A stretch of 64,000 bases of DNA from NCBI RefSeq assembly GCF_014805685.1, contig NC_060885.1:30675132-30739131 (forward strand), in the 5' to 3' direction. Source of the stretch: Silurus meridionalis (taxonomy: Eukaryota > Chordata > Actinopteri > Siluriformes > Siluridae). Position 1 is the stretch's first letter; every line of letters starts with the position of its first letter. The notes beneath the pieces were generated by a model, which saw only the letters and a program-made list of their open reading frames with translations, searched no databases and was not told the DNA's origin. Below are positions 12,331-24,823 of this stretch, piece by piece. A program made the translations under genes and the position numbers.

Positions 12331-13129
12331 CACACTTTGTAGGCCCTGACACTAATTTAGGTTCAAATTGTCTAGTTAAATGATGCACACTGGTCTGCTG
12401 CTCCATATGTGCTACTCTGGTCAATGTGATTTCACACATATTTAAACTAATGTCCAAATATACAGTCTGTGGTGTCAGTCATCACTCACCATTTACACCA
12501 AAATTAACTTTAAAAAAGTGACTCTGTTGTTTATTCTGATTTCTGAAAATTTCATACAGCTGCAGGCACACATAAACAAATCAAAGCCGAAACCCTTGTC
12601 CAAAGTAATTTACTTTAGTCTCTATCTATATCGTATTCAACCTCTGAGGTTGCCAGATGTCTCTTCAATCATGGTGTTCTAAGCAGGGATTCCAAGTAGT
12701 GCCCAGGCCTCCATCATGGACATTATTGCACCAAATACGCATTTGCCATTAAAGCCTTTAAATTTTAGGGATAGAAAATATGGACTGTAGAAGTAGCTAT
12801 GTTCTTTTTGTGCTTTAAAGAAAAATGCAGTCACATAAATACAAAAAACTTTACTCAGCTCAGATACAGCACAGAAATGGGCTTTGGAGTTACAGCTGTT
12901 AGAAACGAAACATCCTGCATGAGCAGTTCTTGTGCAACTGTCTGTTTTTAGGAAGTAGAAGCAGGTCCTTGTGAAGTGAATTGCTGGTTAAAATTAATAC
13001 ACAATTCCAGAGTCAAGAATTCTTTCGGAATGTGTCTGGTGTCATCAGACCTTTGATGTAATGGTTGAGTTTGAAGACTTACAGTGAAGATGTACAAAAA
13101 TGTTGAAAAAAAAAACATACTCCTAAATT

Positions 13130-13652
13130 TACGAGGTGGTATAAAAATGTTTTGTAACACAGCAACAAATGGCAGGACAATGCTGCACACAGTCACAGAG
13201 AACACCGACCTTCTGAAGTCAGTGTGCCGAAAGATATCGTCCTACGTACATCAGGAGCTGTGCAACTGGTGCCATTCTGACCATGTGTTACCACGTCTGC
13301 GATTTTGTCATGGACAGCAAGTTAGAACACCCTGTCACCGCGTTTTCCTCATACGCCAGTTTCATGACATGATCTCACTTGGCTCCTGTGGACTTCGCCC
13401 TCTTCCCAAAGATGAGGATCCGGCTCAAAGATCGCCGTTTTGACACCATTGCAGGCATCCAGCATGAATCGCAGAAGGTGCTCGACACTCTTCAAAAAGG
13501 AGACTTCCAGGACACATTCCAGAAGTGGCAGGAATGCCGAGGACGCTGTATTGCTGTGCACGGGGACTATTTTGAAGGTGGTAGTGTGGAAATGTAGATA
13601 AATAAAAGACTTTCTTGTAAACAGAGCCAATCTTAAAACTTTTTGATACCAG
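13130..13652 (+). mobile_element. Mariner relic with transposase C-terminus
   Basis: The element begins with TACGAGGTGGTATAAAAATG and ends with TTAAAACTTTTTGATACCAG, its eroded inverted partner. A plus-strand frame at 13379-13597 encodes the mariner C-terminal region (APVDFALFPKMRIRLKDRRF, FQKWQECRGRC, GDYFEGG). The D in APVD is the expected third catalytic aspartate. The front half is deleted or scrambled, so this is a pseudogene fragment. Confidence 0.85.
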
Positions 13653-14039
13653 AAGATCAATTATTTTGTACTTTTCCAAAGTGGAGAGATGTTCATTCAG
13701 TGGCTCACAAATCAGACCCTGCTTGGTGTACATATTCAGTGCTTGTCAAACACACATGCATGTGTCTCAAAAATGATTAAAGACTAAGTGTTTCAAAGTT
13801 TTTGATATTCACTGTATTTGTTCAAGATGCAAACAATGGAACTGATTTGATGCTCTGCTATACAGACACAACATTAACCGGGACATTATTTTGGATTGAA
13901 TTTGATATAGTGAAGGTGATAACACTGGCTGTCTTGTAATTGCTATATTTCAACTCTTTTTTTTATATATATATCTTCTCATCCCAATACCCAAGTGCTT
14001 GTAATTATACATGTATTTCAGTCTGATTTGGTGTTCCAT

Positions 14040-14290
14040 TTACATTTATGCTATTTGGCATAAGAGCTTGTATCTCATTCAGACAACTGAGCTGCTATGG
14101 GGTTAAGGGCCGTGCAGTTTGGTGTGGCTGGGATTTGACCTAATAAACCTACAGCTAAAATAAAGCTACACCTCCCAAAATAACAACTGAACGTAACAGT
14201 AGAATTACTGAATCAAGAATTACTTGAACCCTAAACGTTTTCTCACAGAGGTACAGGTCTTATACCACTGGGCCACTAGATATTTGTATG
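14040..14290 (-). mobile_element. SINE-like element, reverse orientation, interrupted
   Basis: The reversed landmarks of the local SINE are readable: CATTTACATTTATGC at the tail, GAGCTGCTATGGGGTTAAGG in the core and TGGGATTTGACCTAATAA near the B box. A trailing TACCACTGGGCCACTAG resembles the A-box end. About 90 bp of foreign sequence seems inserted between the head parts. Confidence 0.5.
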
Positions 14291-14639
14291 ATGAGTGTGA
14301 TAATTAGCTTACACTTTGTCTAGCTAAGAATTAAGTGTTTCAAGGTAGTCTATTATGAAGAACTTAAGCTCAAATGTTACCTCAGCATTTGCACAGAGAA
14401 CGTTTTCAGACTCTAAATTATGCGTAATCAAAGCTACACAGGTGTTTGTCATGTTTCCCAGAAGCTCAGTCTGGTTATTAAAATGACCCACACTCCAAAA
14501 ACTGTAAACTGTTATTTGTCCATGCTAAAGTATATTGATTCTGGGGTTCTTTATAACCAAAATAACTCAGGAGAACCCACATAATAAATCCTGATTGGCA
14601 TCCACATTGGTTTAAATGCATATAAAAATAGTAGAAAGC

Positions 14640-15415
14640 CATTTTGGATTGTATATGATATGTATCTTGTATACCGAGACACGTTTGTGAAAAGCCAAAA
14701 ACTGTTGATTTGTGAGGTTTTATTTCCTAAAAAAACAAATAAAATTGTAAACCTCAGCACAGCGTTAGCCATGAACACAACAGCCTCTTCAACATGCCAG
14801 AATGGAACGAAGATCAAACAAGTCAGTCAAAAAAAAGGACAAAGTAGTAAAGCAATTTTTCAAATGGGGATCTTCTGTTAACAAATCAAATTAGAGGAGC
14901 ATGTTACAAAGTAGAAGAACTATTAGTAATATTTAGTCACCTCTTCTGTGGAATAAAGAATGTAATTGGTAATGGTGAATTTCAGTTAAAATATAGTGGA
15001 GTAAATAGTACATATACTGAAGCGTAAATGTAGTTGTGTAGAGAGTATCAGTTGCTTATATCTTCGATACTAAAAAAAATAGAAAGTAGCCAGAAAATGG
15101 CTTAAGTCTAGTAATTTACTCAAATATTTTACACCATTGACAATTGCAGCAACAACTCAACTCTCAGACATGACTTTCGTTTAGCTATACTTTCGATTTT
15201 ATTTATTTTTTCAATACATTTTGAGAGGAATAAAAGACGGAAGAAACTCCTGACTTGCCGCAGCATCCAAAGGCTTATTTAAATAGATACCAATCAGTGT
15301 TTGACTCATTTATATAATTCTTTTAATAGTTTGGTGCGCTGAGAGTTTTTTACTTTTACTGGAGTCATATTTTACCTACTGTATCTCTACTTTAACGTAA
15401 CTACATGGTTTGTGT
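14640..15415 (+). repeat. Dispersed repeat family B, partial copy
   Basis: Blocks here recur elsewhere. GAAAAGCCAAAAACTGTTGA is repeated in reverse near 38.5 kb. AAACTCCTGACT, CAATCAGTGTTTGACTCATT and GGAGTCATATTTTACCTAC are repeated at 34.8-35.5 kb and, in part, at 38.7-39.5 kb. It is probably a decayed DNA transposon; the superfamily is not determined. Confidence 0.6.
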
Positions 15416-16189
15416 ACTTCATCACTGCAAATGACCACATACGTGTTGAAGTGATGCGTGCTTCCATAAGGGGAAGGCAACAAGGTCATCGTAAAAAGGT
15501 TGGAAAACATCGTTGTGTCTGCGAAGCACCAACCAGAGAGAGAGAAAGAGAGGGGGAGAAAGAGTAAAAGGAAACGAGAGAAGGATAGAGATAGATGAGT
15601 CCTGCAGCACATTGCTCTTGTCTGTGGCTCTCTGCTCTGGAGGCTGTTAATGTGCAGTGTATCATTCATAAACTTAATACCAGCATCACTTTTGCCTAAA
15701 TGGCATCATTTGTCAGTATGAGCAGGAGGCTGGGGAGAGGAACAGAGGACATGGCTGGCTGCTGATAACCACACAGAATGAAAAAAATAACCACGTGCAC
15801 AAACCTGATCTCCCACACATTTTGTAGGGGTTGTAAAAAAACAACAACGAAAAACAAGAACAAATGAAGATCTATGGCTGCTAAGCCCACAACTCTTCCA
15901 AACCATTTGCAACCGTTAATTTTTTTGCAGGGAATATATTGATAACATTACTTAGCTAACAGCTTTGTTTTCTGCGACTGGCTGGAAAAATTTTAATAGC
16001 AAGGTGTGTGTAGACTTTTGTTCTTTCATTCTGTTTTTCATATTGTTTCTATGCTCCATGAATCCATGGTACAACCAGTAAAAGGTTGACCTGAACAACA
16101 CAGTTTTTTGAGCATGTTTTAACTCTGTGAGCCTGGTTTAGTATCTCATGACCACATGAAATAGATATTCCTTTTGTGGCCTTCATAAC

Positions 16190-16520
16190 CTTTCTGAGGA
16201 ACCACAAACAAAAAACTAGCAGCCACAGCTGAAGAACCACATCAATTACAACTAGAAGAGCAATAGCAATGGAATCACAACTAAGGAACTGCAGGTACTG
16301 CAGCTACAGTAGGAAACAACATTAACTAGAGCCAGAGCAGGCTATAATTAGGGGAGCACATCTAAGGATCCCCAGGGGCCACATCAAGAGAACCACAGGA
16401 GCCTTGATATGCAGATTCATAGGAACCACATCTAGGGGAATACAGAAACTTACAGCCAGGAGATGAATAGTTAGGGGAAAATATCTTGAAAAGCACAGGA
16501 CCCACATCGCACAGGAGCCA
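16190..16520 (+). repeat. Degenerate short tandem array (GAACCACATC-like)
   Basis: Words such as GAACCACATC, GGGGCCACATC, GGAACCACATC and GGAGCCACATC recur at irregular spacing of roughly 20-60 bp. It looks like a decayed minisatellite. Confidence 0.45.
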
Positions 16521-16815
16521 CATCTTTGGATACAGTATGCACTAAAGGCAATGGATCTGCTGGACCCATAACAAGGAGAACATCAGCAGCTAGAAAAACA
16601 TACCTGTTGCATATTCAAAGGTTTATACAGGCAAAAAAGACGGGTTGACAAGCTGCATTTTTTCAATGGCTCTGAAAAGAGAGTTTATAACAAAGCACAT
16701 AAGTCAGCAGATTCAATTCGATATATTTTTATTTGTGTAGCACTTTTAACAACAGACGTCATCTCCAAGCAGCTTTACAAAGATAAAGCTGTTATAAAAG
16801 GATGTGTGTTCCTTG

Positions 16816-17484
16816 TACGAGGTTTTATCAAAAAGTTTCGAGACTCTCTCTGTTTACAAGAAAGTATTTTATTTATCAATGTTTCCACACTATTACCTTC
16901 AAAATAGTCCCTCTGCACAGCAATATAGCTCCCCCCCAGCGTTCCTGCCACGTCTGGAATGTGTCCTGGAAGTCTTTTGTTCGAAGCATGCTGAGCACTT
17001 TCTGTGATCTCCGCAATGGTGTCAAAACGGCGACCTTTGAGCCGGATCTTCATCTTCAGGAAGAGGGCGAAGCCCGCAGAAGCCAAATCTGGCGAGTAGA
17101 GTGGGTGCAGAAGTGAGATCACAGGGATCGTTCTATCTGACGAACATCACGTACGAGTTGCCGAACGTTTTCCAGGGGTTGAGCTTGTCGAAAGTCTTCC
17201 CGATCTCTCAGTGATGTCCTTCCGATCTTTAGCACGAGCGTCGCTCAAAACACCTCGAACGACTCTTTGCAGCATCGTCGTATGTCAAACGTATGTAATG
17301 TCAAATGTCTCTGTGGCAGATTTTTCCAGTTTCACGCAGAATTTAACAGTTGCTCTTCTAACTTGCTCTTCTAACTAAGTTCTAACTTGCTGTTCGTGAT
17401 GAAATCACAGACGTGTGAATGCACGTGGTCTGAGAAGCATCACTTAGCACCATTAGTCTCCGAACTTTTTGATATCACGTCGTA
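16816..17484 (-). mobile_element. Mariner deletion derivative with broken transposase
   Basis: The inverted ends are TACGAGGTTTTATCAAAAAG (left) and TACGACGTGATATCAAAAAG (right, read on the minus strand). The minus strand at 16775-17122 reads like a mariner C-terminus (HPLYSPDLASAGFALFLKMK, RLKGRRFDTIAEI), then loses frame, and the expected APxD aspartate reads as Gly. At 669 bp it is about half the usual mariner length. It is not functional. Confidence 0.88.
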
Positions 17485-17869
17485 ACTGTAAGTTTGTCCC
17501 TAATGAGCAAGCCATTGGTGACTCTGGCAAAAAAAAAAAAGATCATGAAATGGCATGAGGAATAAACCTTAAGAGGAACCAGACTCAAAAAAGGAACCCA
17601 TCCTCATCCTCAACACAGAATGTCAGTATATTCATTACAGTTTATCCTTGTTGAGGTGTGCAGTGATAGACCCTTAAAAGCAAACCTGTGGTCCTGTGCC
17701 ATTGTAGTAGACAGTAGACGTTAATACAGTCCAAATATGTCCCCCCAAAAAACAAACCATTTTCGAAAAACAAATTTATTGCTTAAAATCACATCCTTTC
17801 TGCTTGTAAAGTACAAACCTATCTACTCCATGCACACATATCATTAGCATTTCCTCCAACCATTGCCCT

Positions 17870-18240
17870 CCCACTAGGGCCTAATTGATGCCCTGTGGCT
17901 TGCATTTCAGTGGAAAATGTCTTACATTCTCCGAGCTGCGAGACAAGATATCGCTCGCGAAACGTCCATTTGTTATCCAGGCGATGGATGTTTCCTTCTC
18001 AGTAGTGAGACGAGGGAACCGTGAGAGTGGTAGGGAGAGCAGAGTGCAGGTTATTAATGAGCGGCGAGTAAAATGCTTAATTTGCACCGTCTTCGACAAA
18101 ATTATAACTCGCACCGAAAGCAGGCGAATTTGCATAAATCTCATTAGAAGGACATCGAAGGGTTCATAAATCGTTCTATTAATTAGTCTTTTTTCCTCCT
18201 CTTTTTTCCACGGCACGGCGGTGTGAATTAATAAAAAGCG
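17870..18240. promoter_or_regulatory. Candidate intronic regulatory island
   Basis: A repeat-free block contains an exact POU octamer ATTTGCAT (18128-18135), a TTAATTTGCA word near 18078, ATTAATGAG near 18054 and TTAATTAG near 18180. The clustering of POU/homeodomain-type words suggests an enhancer. This is inference from motif content only. Confidence 0.35.
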
Positions 18241-18580
18241 GAAGGCTGTGAGTGTGTGTGTGTGTGTTTGTTTGAATTTAATTGGCCTTTGTGACTCATG
18301 TGATGTAGATGTAAAGAGCAGTCATGCTTCATGGGTTTCTGTACCTGGTTGCATGGTGTTTGGATGAGATTTGTATAGTGTTTGTGTGTGTCTTGAAGAG
18401 AGAGGAGGGGCTCTTGATAATCCTTATTAGTAGAGTGTTTGGCACCATTATGGCGCTGATTTGCTCCAGAGCCAGAATGAGGCAGAGAGCCCCTCAACAG
18501 GTGCCTCCATAAACACACACCTGTTTTACAAACACACACAGAGACACACTGAATTTCTGTGTGTGTATGTATGTGCGATC
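18236..18580. other. Short GT/CA tracts, otherwise unremarkable
   Basis: Brief GT runs (near 18249, 18382 and 18557) and a CA run (18530-18545) lie in ordinary sequence. No gene is seen from here to 18710. Confidence 0.5.
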
Positions 18581-18714
18581 AGTGACTGGGTGTGACGTGG
18601 CTTAATTCACAGATCAATTTGAGTCCCATGTTACTGTTATGACCCCAAATAACTTTTCAATAACAGGACATCCTGTGAGTGCTTTTACTTATACAACAGA
18701 AATGAGTTATGCAT

Positions 18715-20088
18715 ATTAGGGGGGTGAGATATATCCATACAAGTGAGTATCGCAATATTTTATTTGGTGATACGGTATCGAATTTTCAGAAATGCAATAC
18801 AAGATTCATGGCAGTTGTTTCCTTTTTTAAATCCTGACCACAGTCTTTATATCTCATACTGTTTGTAATGTTTATATCCCCCATTTTCTGGGGGACCGCT
18901 TGAAATCCATTACAGTTACATCACAGTTTGGTTCAGAGACGGTACAGTTAGGGGGAAGACATACAAAACATAAAATTGCTTGTCGTTTTTTTTTTTTTTT
19001 GTTATTAATGCAGTTTTTTTTTTATTATTAACAACATTTTTAAAACAATATAAAATGCTTGCTTGGTTTTAAATAAAAAATAAAATATTATAAATCAAAA
19101 TGCAATACACGTTTTTACTATATTGATTAATTGAATACACGTTTTAATTGTTTAATATTTTATTACATTTATTACATTTAATTAAATTAACAGAAAAGTT
19201 TAATTGAATAGTTTACATTTGTTAGACCCGATTTGGGTAATACAGATGTATAATTTTTATATTTAAATTTAATATTACATTTTTTAACGATATGAACTAC
19301 TAAACTGTTTTATGTATTTCAGCATACTTTAACACACGTCTTCAGGAATAGTCAGAATTTACTCCTTTTAGGAGAAACTCTTTCAGTGAAAAATAATCCA
19401 TATCGCTAAAATGTCCTAAAAATGCGGTCGATGACAGGAGGTGACGGCGATTTCGCGCATTCGTGAAACAAAATCCGTTTTCCGCACTACAAATCGTATT
19501 TCTGGTACGGTGTGGAGTAGCTACAGGGACCCTGCGCTCAAAGTGCAAATCAGAAACTAAACAAACTGGTGGTCCGCCACGTAATATGTTCGTGACCGAA
19601 CTCAGATTGTAACTAGGTAATGCATTTACTACTAGACTAATACTAATAGCAATATTAATAATATTAAACTCATCAATAATCTCACTTTATATTAGGTGTC
19701 TTTAATGTCTGTGCATCTGTTTCTGAAAAAAAAAAAAAAAGGTTTAACAATGTCCATGTAATGTGCATTGATACTAATAGTGTTCATGTACTGCAATACA
19801 CTTCATGCCACTAAGGGGTAAAATTGGTAATTTCACACATAGTCCACTGTGTTCTAGTTAAATATAAATATAAAGTGCATTTGCTGGTATGTTCTTAATG
19901 ACAGCTTTAATAAAATGATATCCTATTCTTAAAATTTATAATTAATTGATATCTATTCTAAAAAATTCTTAAAAAATATCCCAATATATTGTCTTGCTTG
20001 CAGTATCGCTACATATCGTATCTCAACGCCTGTATCATGATATGTAACGTATTGCCAGCTTCTTGCAGATACACAGACCTAATACGCA
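18715..20088. mobile_element. Large AT-rich DNA-transposon-like element
   Basis: The left end TTAGGGGGGTGAGATATATC and the right end GATACACAGACCTAATA are roughly inverted. Just inside both ends are runs of TATCG/CGATA words (GATACGGTATCG at the left, ATATCGTATCTC at the right), typical of a common fish hAT-like family with TATCG-rich subterminal repeats. The interior is very AT-rich and has no transposase frame. The family name is uncertain. Confidence 0.5.
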
Positions 20089-20475
20089 TACAGAGTTTTA
20101 TCCGTTGATGCATTCAAATGCTTGCGGTTTGTTCAAGAAATGAGTTTGAGTCATTGTTTTATAGTGTAACAGCAATAAACATTTGTCAAATTCTTTTGAA
20201 GATCTTGAAGATTAAGACAGGAGGAAATGCAGCTTGGAGTGAGGAGCCAGAAAACACACTGTCCCCCATACCTCCATGGGTTTTATTAAATAGTTGAAAA
20301 ATAACGTAAATACTTTATGAACAAAAAGCTTGAAATGGTACAGATTTGTGTTCATAAAACTTTAAGCATTATTATTTCTTTTTCTACTTTTTTACTTGGG
20401 AGTGTTCTAGCTATAAAATGTTGTGTTTTTTATGGAAACGAACCCCATTAAATGAGTATTCATGTGTGTTTGTAG

Positions 20476-20618
20476 GTTCTTCAATAACCCAACTCACAGC
20501 CATAGATCCTGATGGAGAGCCGCTCATTTTTGGCGTGGTGGGCGAGGAGGCGTCGAGGTTTTTTGCCGTGCAGGAGAACAGTGGGGTGGTGTGGCTCCGA
20601 CAGCCACTTGACCGAGAG
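20476..20618 (+). CDS. cdh23: cdh23 exon a (EC1 core)
   Basis: The 143-bp exon begins after TGTAG with the last two bases of a split glycine codon and ends on a complete codon before GTACAC. It encodes 47 residues including FGVVGEEASRFFAV and VVWLRQPLDRE, near-identical to mammalian CDH23 EC1. LDRE supplies a canonical calcium-binding glutamate. The loop reads AIDPDGEP where mammals have DMDNDP (from memory), so the third acidic position of the EC1-tip calcium site is Glu instead of Asp. The donor runs straight into a (CA)n tract. Confidence 0.95.
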
Positions 20619-20670
<52 letters not shown>

Positions 20671-21173
20671 CGCATATTCTGTTCAGTGGAAGGAAAATCG
20701 ACAGAGCAACTTAAGTATAATTTAAATGCTGTGTATTTCTTTGACTTTTTTTTGCAGACAAAGTCTGAAATGCAGGTGGTGTTTTCTGTCAGCGACAGTC
20801 AAGGGGTAAGCACCCACTCATTAACTAACACTCCTTCACTCTCCCATTCAAAAATACTGCAACCCAATCAGATCACCTGAGCTCATGGGTTTCTTTCGGA
20901 CAGGTTGTGAAGGACACGGTGAACATCCAGATTGGAGACGTGAATGACAACGCTCCGACGTTCCATAATCAGCCTTACAGTGTGAATATACCAGAGGTAC
21001 AGACCAGTATGTGCCATTTATTTGTAAGGGGAGGTGGTACAGTAGCTCAGTGGTTATGGCTCCGGGTTACTGTTTGGATGGTTGGGAGTTCAAGCGCTTA
21101 AGCTACCACTCTTGGGGCCCCTGAGCAAGTCCCTTAACCCTCAGTGCTCCAGTTGTGCTGTATCATGATTTTC

Positions 21174-21243
<70 letters not shown>

Positions 21244-24200
21244 ACATGTGTATGATGTGTATATTTTACTGTTGTTTATAAGCGGTTATAGATCGCTATG
21301 GTTGATTATTTTCTGTAACTCTTACTATACCGACGTCTCTAATTATCAGGTCATCTTCTAAATAACCTTTTACTTATTTGGTGCAGCTGGAGGCTGAATG
21401 TTTCTGACACATTTATAGATTTCTGGCGGAAAGCCCAAGGCCGCACTTTCAGACATCGATTGCATTTGTTGTCACGAGCGGGACTTCATTCTAGTGGCAT
21501 TTGTATCGTCGGGATTAATGGAGCTTCATCCGCCTGAGAGCATCTCCTGCTTTCTTACCTGCAGCTTTACAAAATGCCAGTGTCTGCTTTCGTGCTGTCT
21601 TTTTTTTTTTTTCCCCTAACAAAATTCTTCAAATCTGTCCTCTTGAGTGAAGCAAATAAGCCTGGAAACCTTTTATGAGTGTTTTAGTACAAATGTTAGC
21701 GACTTAAACATCTTCACAGAGGCTCAAGCTCCAGTATCGCCAAGCTGTCATTCTTGGACCCCTTAGCAAGGCCCTTAACCTTCTGTGCTCCCAGGGCACT
21801 GTATCATGACAGACCTTGTGCTCTGACTTTAGCTTTCTAACATTGCTGGGGTATGTGTAGAAAGAATTTCACTGTGCTGTAAAGTATATGTGACAAGTAA
21901 AAGCTTTTCTTTTTACTTGACTGTTGAAAGGAAGGCAAAAAAAAAATTCTAAAAAGATTTTTCGGAATATTTGGCACACCGAGACAGCAATCTGTTTGCT
22001 ATTTCTGCGAGATCTAAACATTTTCTATCTTAAAGTTTTGAGCGAAAGCAATGAAGTGCTGGTTTTCATGTTCTGTAGCGCTAAATTCACAGTATGGAAT
22101 ATTCTCAAGTATCCTTTTTTTATTAGGTCTCAACTAGCTAGAAGACAAACTGCTTGTGCATTATGGGTAATTCTCAGCCTTTTGCTATTCATACTGGATC
22201 TCCGCAGTGGTGACATTTGAGCTGGATCTTCATCTTCAGGGACAGTGCGAAGTCTGCAAGAGCTAAATCTGGCGAGTAGGGTGGCTGCGGAAGTGACATC
22301 ATGTTGTTTTCGACAAGAAACTCACCTGTGAGAAGAGATCAGTGCACACGTGGTCATGATAGCAGACGTACAATCGCACTTGATCAGAATAGCACCAGTT
22401 GCAATCTTCTTCTACCTTTGCCGTGGACAGAAGTGGGTGGTCAACTAGCACCATCCTGCAGATCTTGCTAGGTGTAATGTTTGGTTTTAAAGTTGAAAAA
22501 AGAGTTTTAAGGCTAATAATATATATCCCAAGGTGTTTGTCATGTGTGGTGCTTTACTTTAGCATTGATTTAATTGACGTTTTTTTTTACTATTTTATCT
22601 GTTTAACGGTTTCTGTCTGTTATTATTCCGTAAGTTAATTGTAGCCCAAACGTTTGTGTACATTTTTACACAATCTTTATAAGCTGTGACAGAATGTCTG
22701 CAGGAGTGGGCCTAAGTGGACAAAAAAATCGTAGGGGGTGGGGGAAAAATTTCAGAAATTCAGTGGGAGTCCCACGCTGTGCTCTATTGCATAGCTCCAG
22801 ATTTGTACACAGGACGATGTCTTTTGCACACTGACTTATGAAGGTCGGTGCTCCCTGTGACTGTGCATGCGGCCTTGTGCTGCCATTTGTTGGCGTGTTT
22901 TTTCTTTTGGCTAAAATGTGTCTCACCGTTTGTGGTTTTGGAACTTTTCTGATTGCTTCTACATGGGCTGATGAGATTTTTCTTTTTGCATTGTTCCTTA
23001 TAGAACACTTCCTAAGTACTCCACTTTTTGTTGGCAGAATTGCAATTTTTCTTTATTCAATTTGTGCCGATTTGTTGCCATTGTTTTTCAACACTGTTAT
23101 CGAGTCTTTGACACGCTACTCCTTTGTATGACTACAAATCAAGAAATCTTCAATATATGTAAATAATCAGCACGTTTGCTATGTCACTGCTCCCTTTAGG
23201 GGTCGCCACAGCAGATCTGTCTCCATACTACTCTGTCTTCTGCATCTCCCTCTTTCAAACCAACCTGCATGTCTTCCCTCACCACATCCATAAACCTCCT
23301 CCTTGGACTTCCTCTTTTCCTCCTTCCTGGGGGCTCCATCCTCAGCATTCTCCTACTGATATACCCTCTGTCCCTTCTCTGCACATGTCCAAACCATCTC
23401 AATCTCGCCTTTCTCACCTTGTCTTCAAAACGTCCTACATACGCTGTCCCTCTAATAAACTCATTTCAAATCCTGTCCATCGTCGTCACTCCCAATGAAA
23501 ACCTCAACATCTTCAGCTCCACCTCCTGTCTTTTACTCAATGCCACTGTCTCTAAACCATACAACATCGCAGGTCTCACCACAGTCCTATAAACATTCCC
23601 TTTCACTCATGCAGATAATCTTGTCACAAATCACTCCTGTCACTCTTCTCCACCCACTCCACCCTGCCTGCACTCTTTTCTTCACTTCTCCAACACACTC
23701 TCCATTACTTTGCACTGTTGACCCCAGGTTCCTGAACTCCTCCACCTTTTCCACCTCTTCTCCCTGCAACTGCAAGACCCCACTGCCCTCCCTCTCATTC
23801 ACACACATGTACTCTGTCTTACTCCTACTGACTTTTATTCCCCTTCTCTCCAGCGTGTACCTCGGCCAGTGACTAAACTGTTTGGACATCTAGGAGAAAT
23901 TCGTTCCACCACCGCAGTGCCAGGGCAAAAGAAAGTCTGATGTATACTTAACACTTACCCTGAAAGATGGTGGGACCAGAGGAGCAGTGCTAAAACAGCA
24001 ACTTGTTCCTTTGTCTTTTTCTTTGGCTACTTGTGAAGATGAGGTTTACTTTTCCTAATAACATCTTGCACTTTTGCAAAATATAACTAATATTATAATA
24101 TGAATGGCCTAGAAATGCTCCACTGTAATGGTGTTGGCCTTTCATCTGTCCGTCCCTTCATCTGTTTGCTTTCAGTCTTTGCAGTTGTTCATTCATTTGT

Positions 24201-24589
24201 TAATGTGTTTGTCACACTGGTTAGTATTGGTGTGGATCAGGGAGCATATCCTGGATGTCGGTGATTCGATTTGAACCCGAACGTCTAGTGAAATACCGTA
24301 TGAATTCAGGCCAATACATGACAATAAAGAAACTATTAAAAATGCAAACCACGAAGAAGCAAAACAAGTTCAACCTTCTTAGTTTCTTTGCAACACCAAT
24401 CTCTTTAAATGATTCTTCTGCTTTTTTTAAATATGATTTTTAACCTTTGTCAGAGAGTGTGTGTGTATCTCAGTGGTTACAACTGCGTAAAACTTCTGCC
24501 TGGATTCCTGCTGAGAGTTCTTCATCTGTTTTCCTCTGCTTGCCTGTCTTCTCTCTTCACTTGTCACCTTTTCTGTCTCCTTTCCCCTG

Positions 24590-24641
<52 letters not shown>

Positions 24642-24771
24642 TTCTCACTATATTTCAGTCTCTCTCTTCTCTTCATCTAATCCCTGATATGAGTTAAGCA
24701 GAGAACTTCAAACAGGGTGTGAAGTGTCTCTCCTTCTCTGTATCCCATTCACTCATTCCATTTGGCATTTA

Positions 24772-24823
<52 letters not shown>

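Larger units (their letters stand above)
1..20475 (+). other. cdh23: Probable upstream cdh23 intron
   Basis: Exon a starts inside a codon, so coding sequence must lie upstream of 20476. No exon encoding the mature N-terminus was found here by eye, so most or all of this stretch is probably intron. Stretches 900-2095, 2310-3480, 6170-6775, 9665-11030, 11610-13125, 13660-14035, 15420-16185 and 17490-18710 show no recognisable gene. Some of these are low in repeats and could hold regulatory DNA. Confidence 0.55.

Noticed and set aside
16775..17122. Open frame with mariner transposase similarity as a live gene
   Set aside because: Only the C-terminal part is present, it loses frame, the expected catalytic Asp is Gly, and the element is internally deleted.
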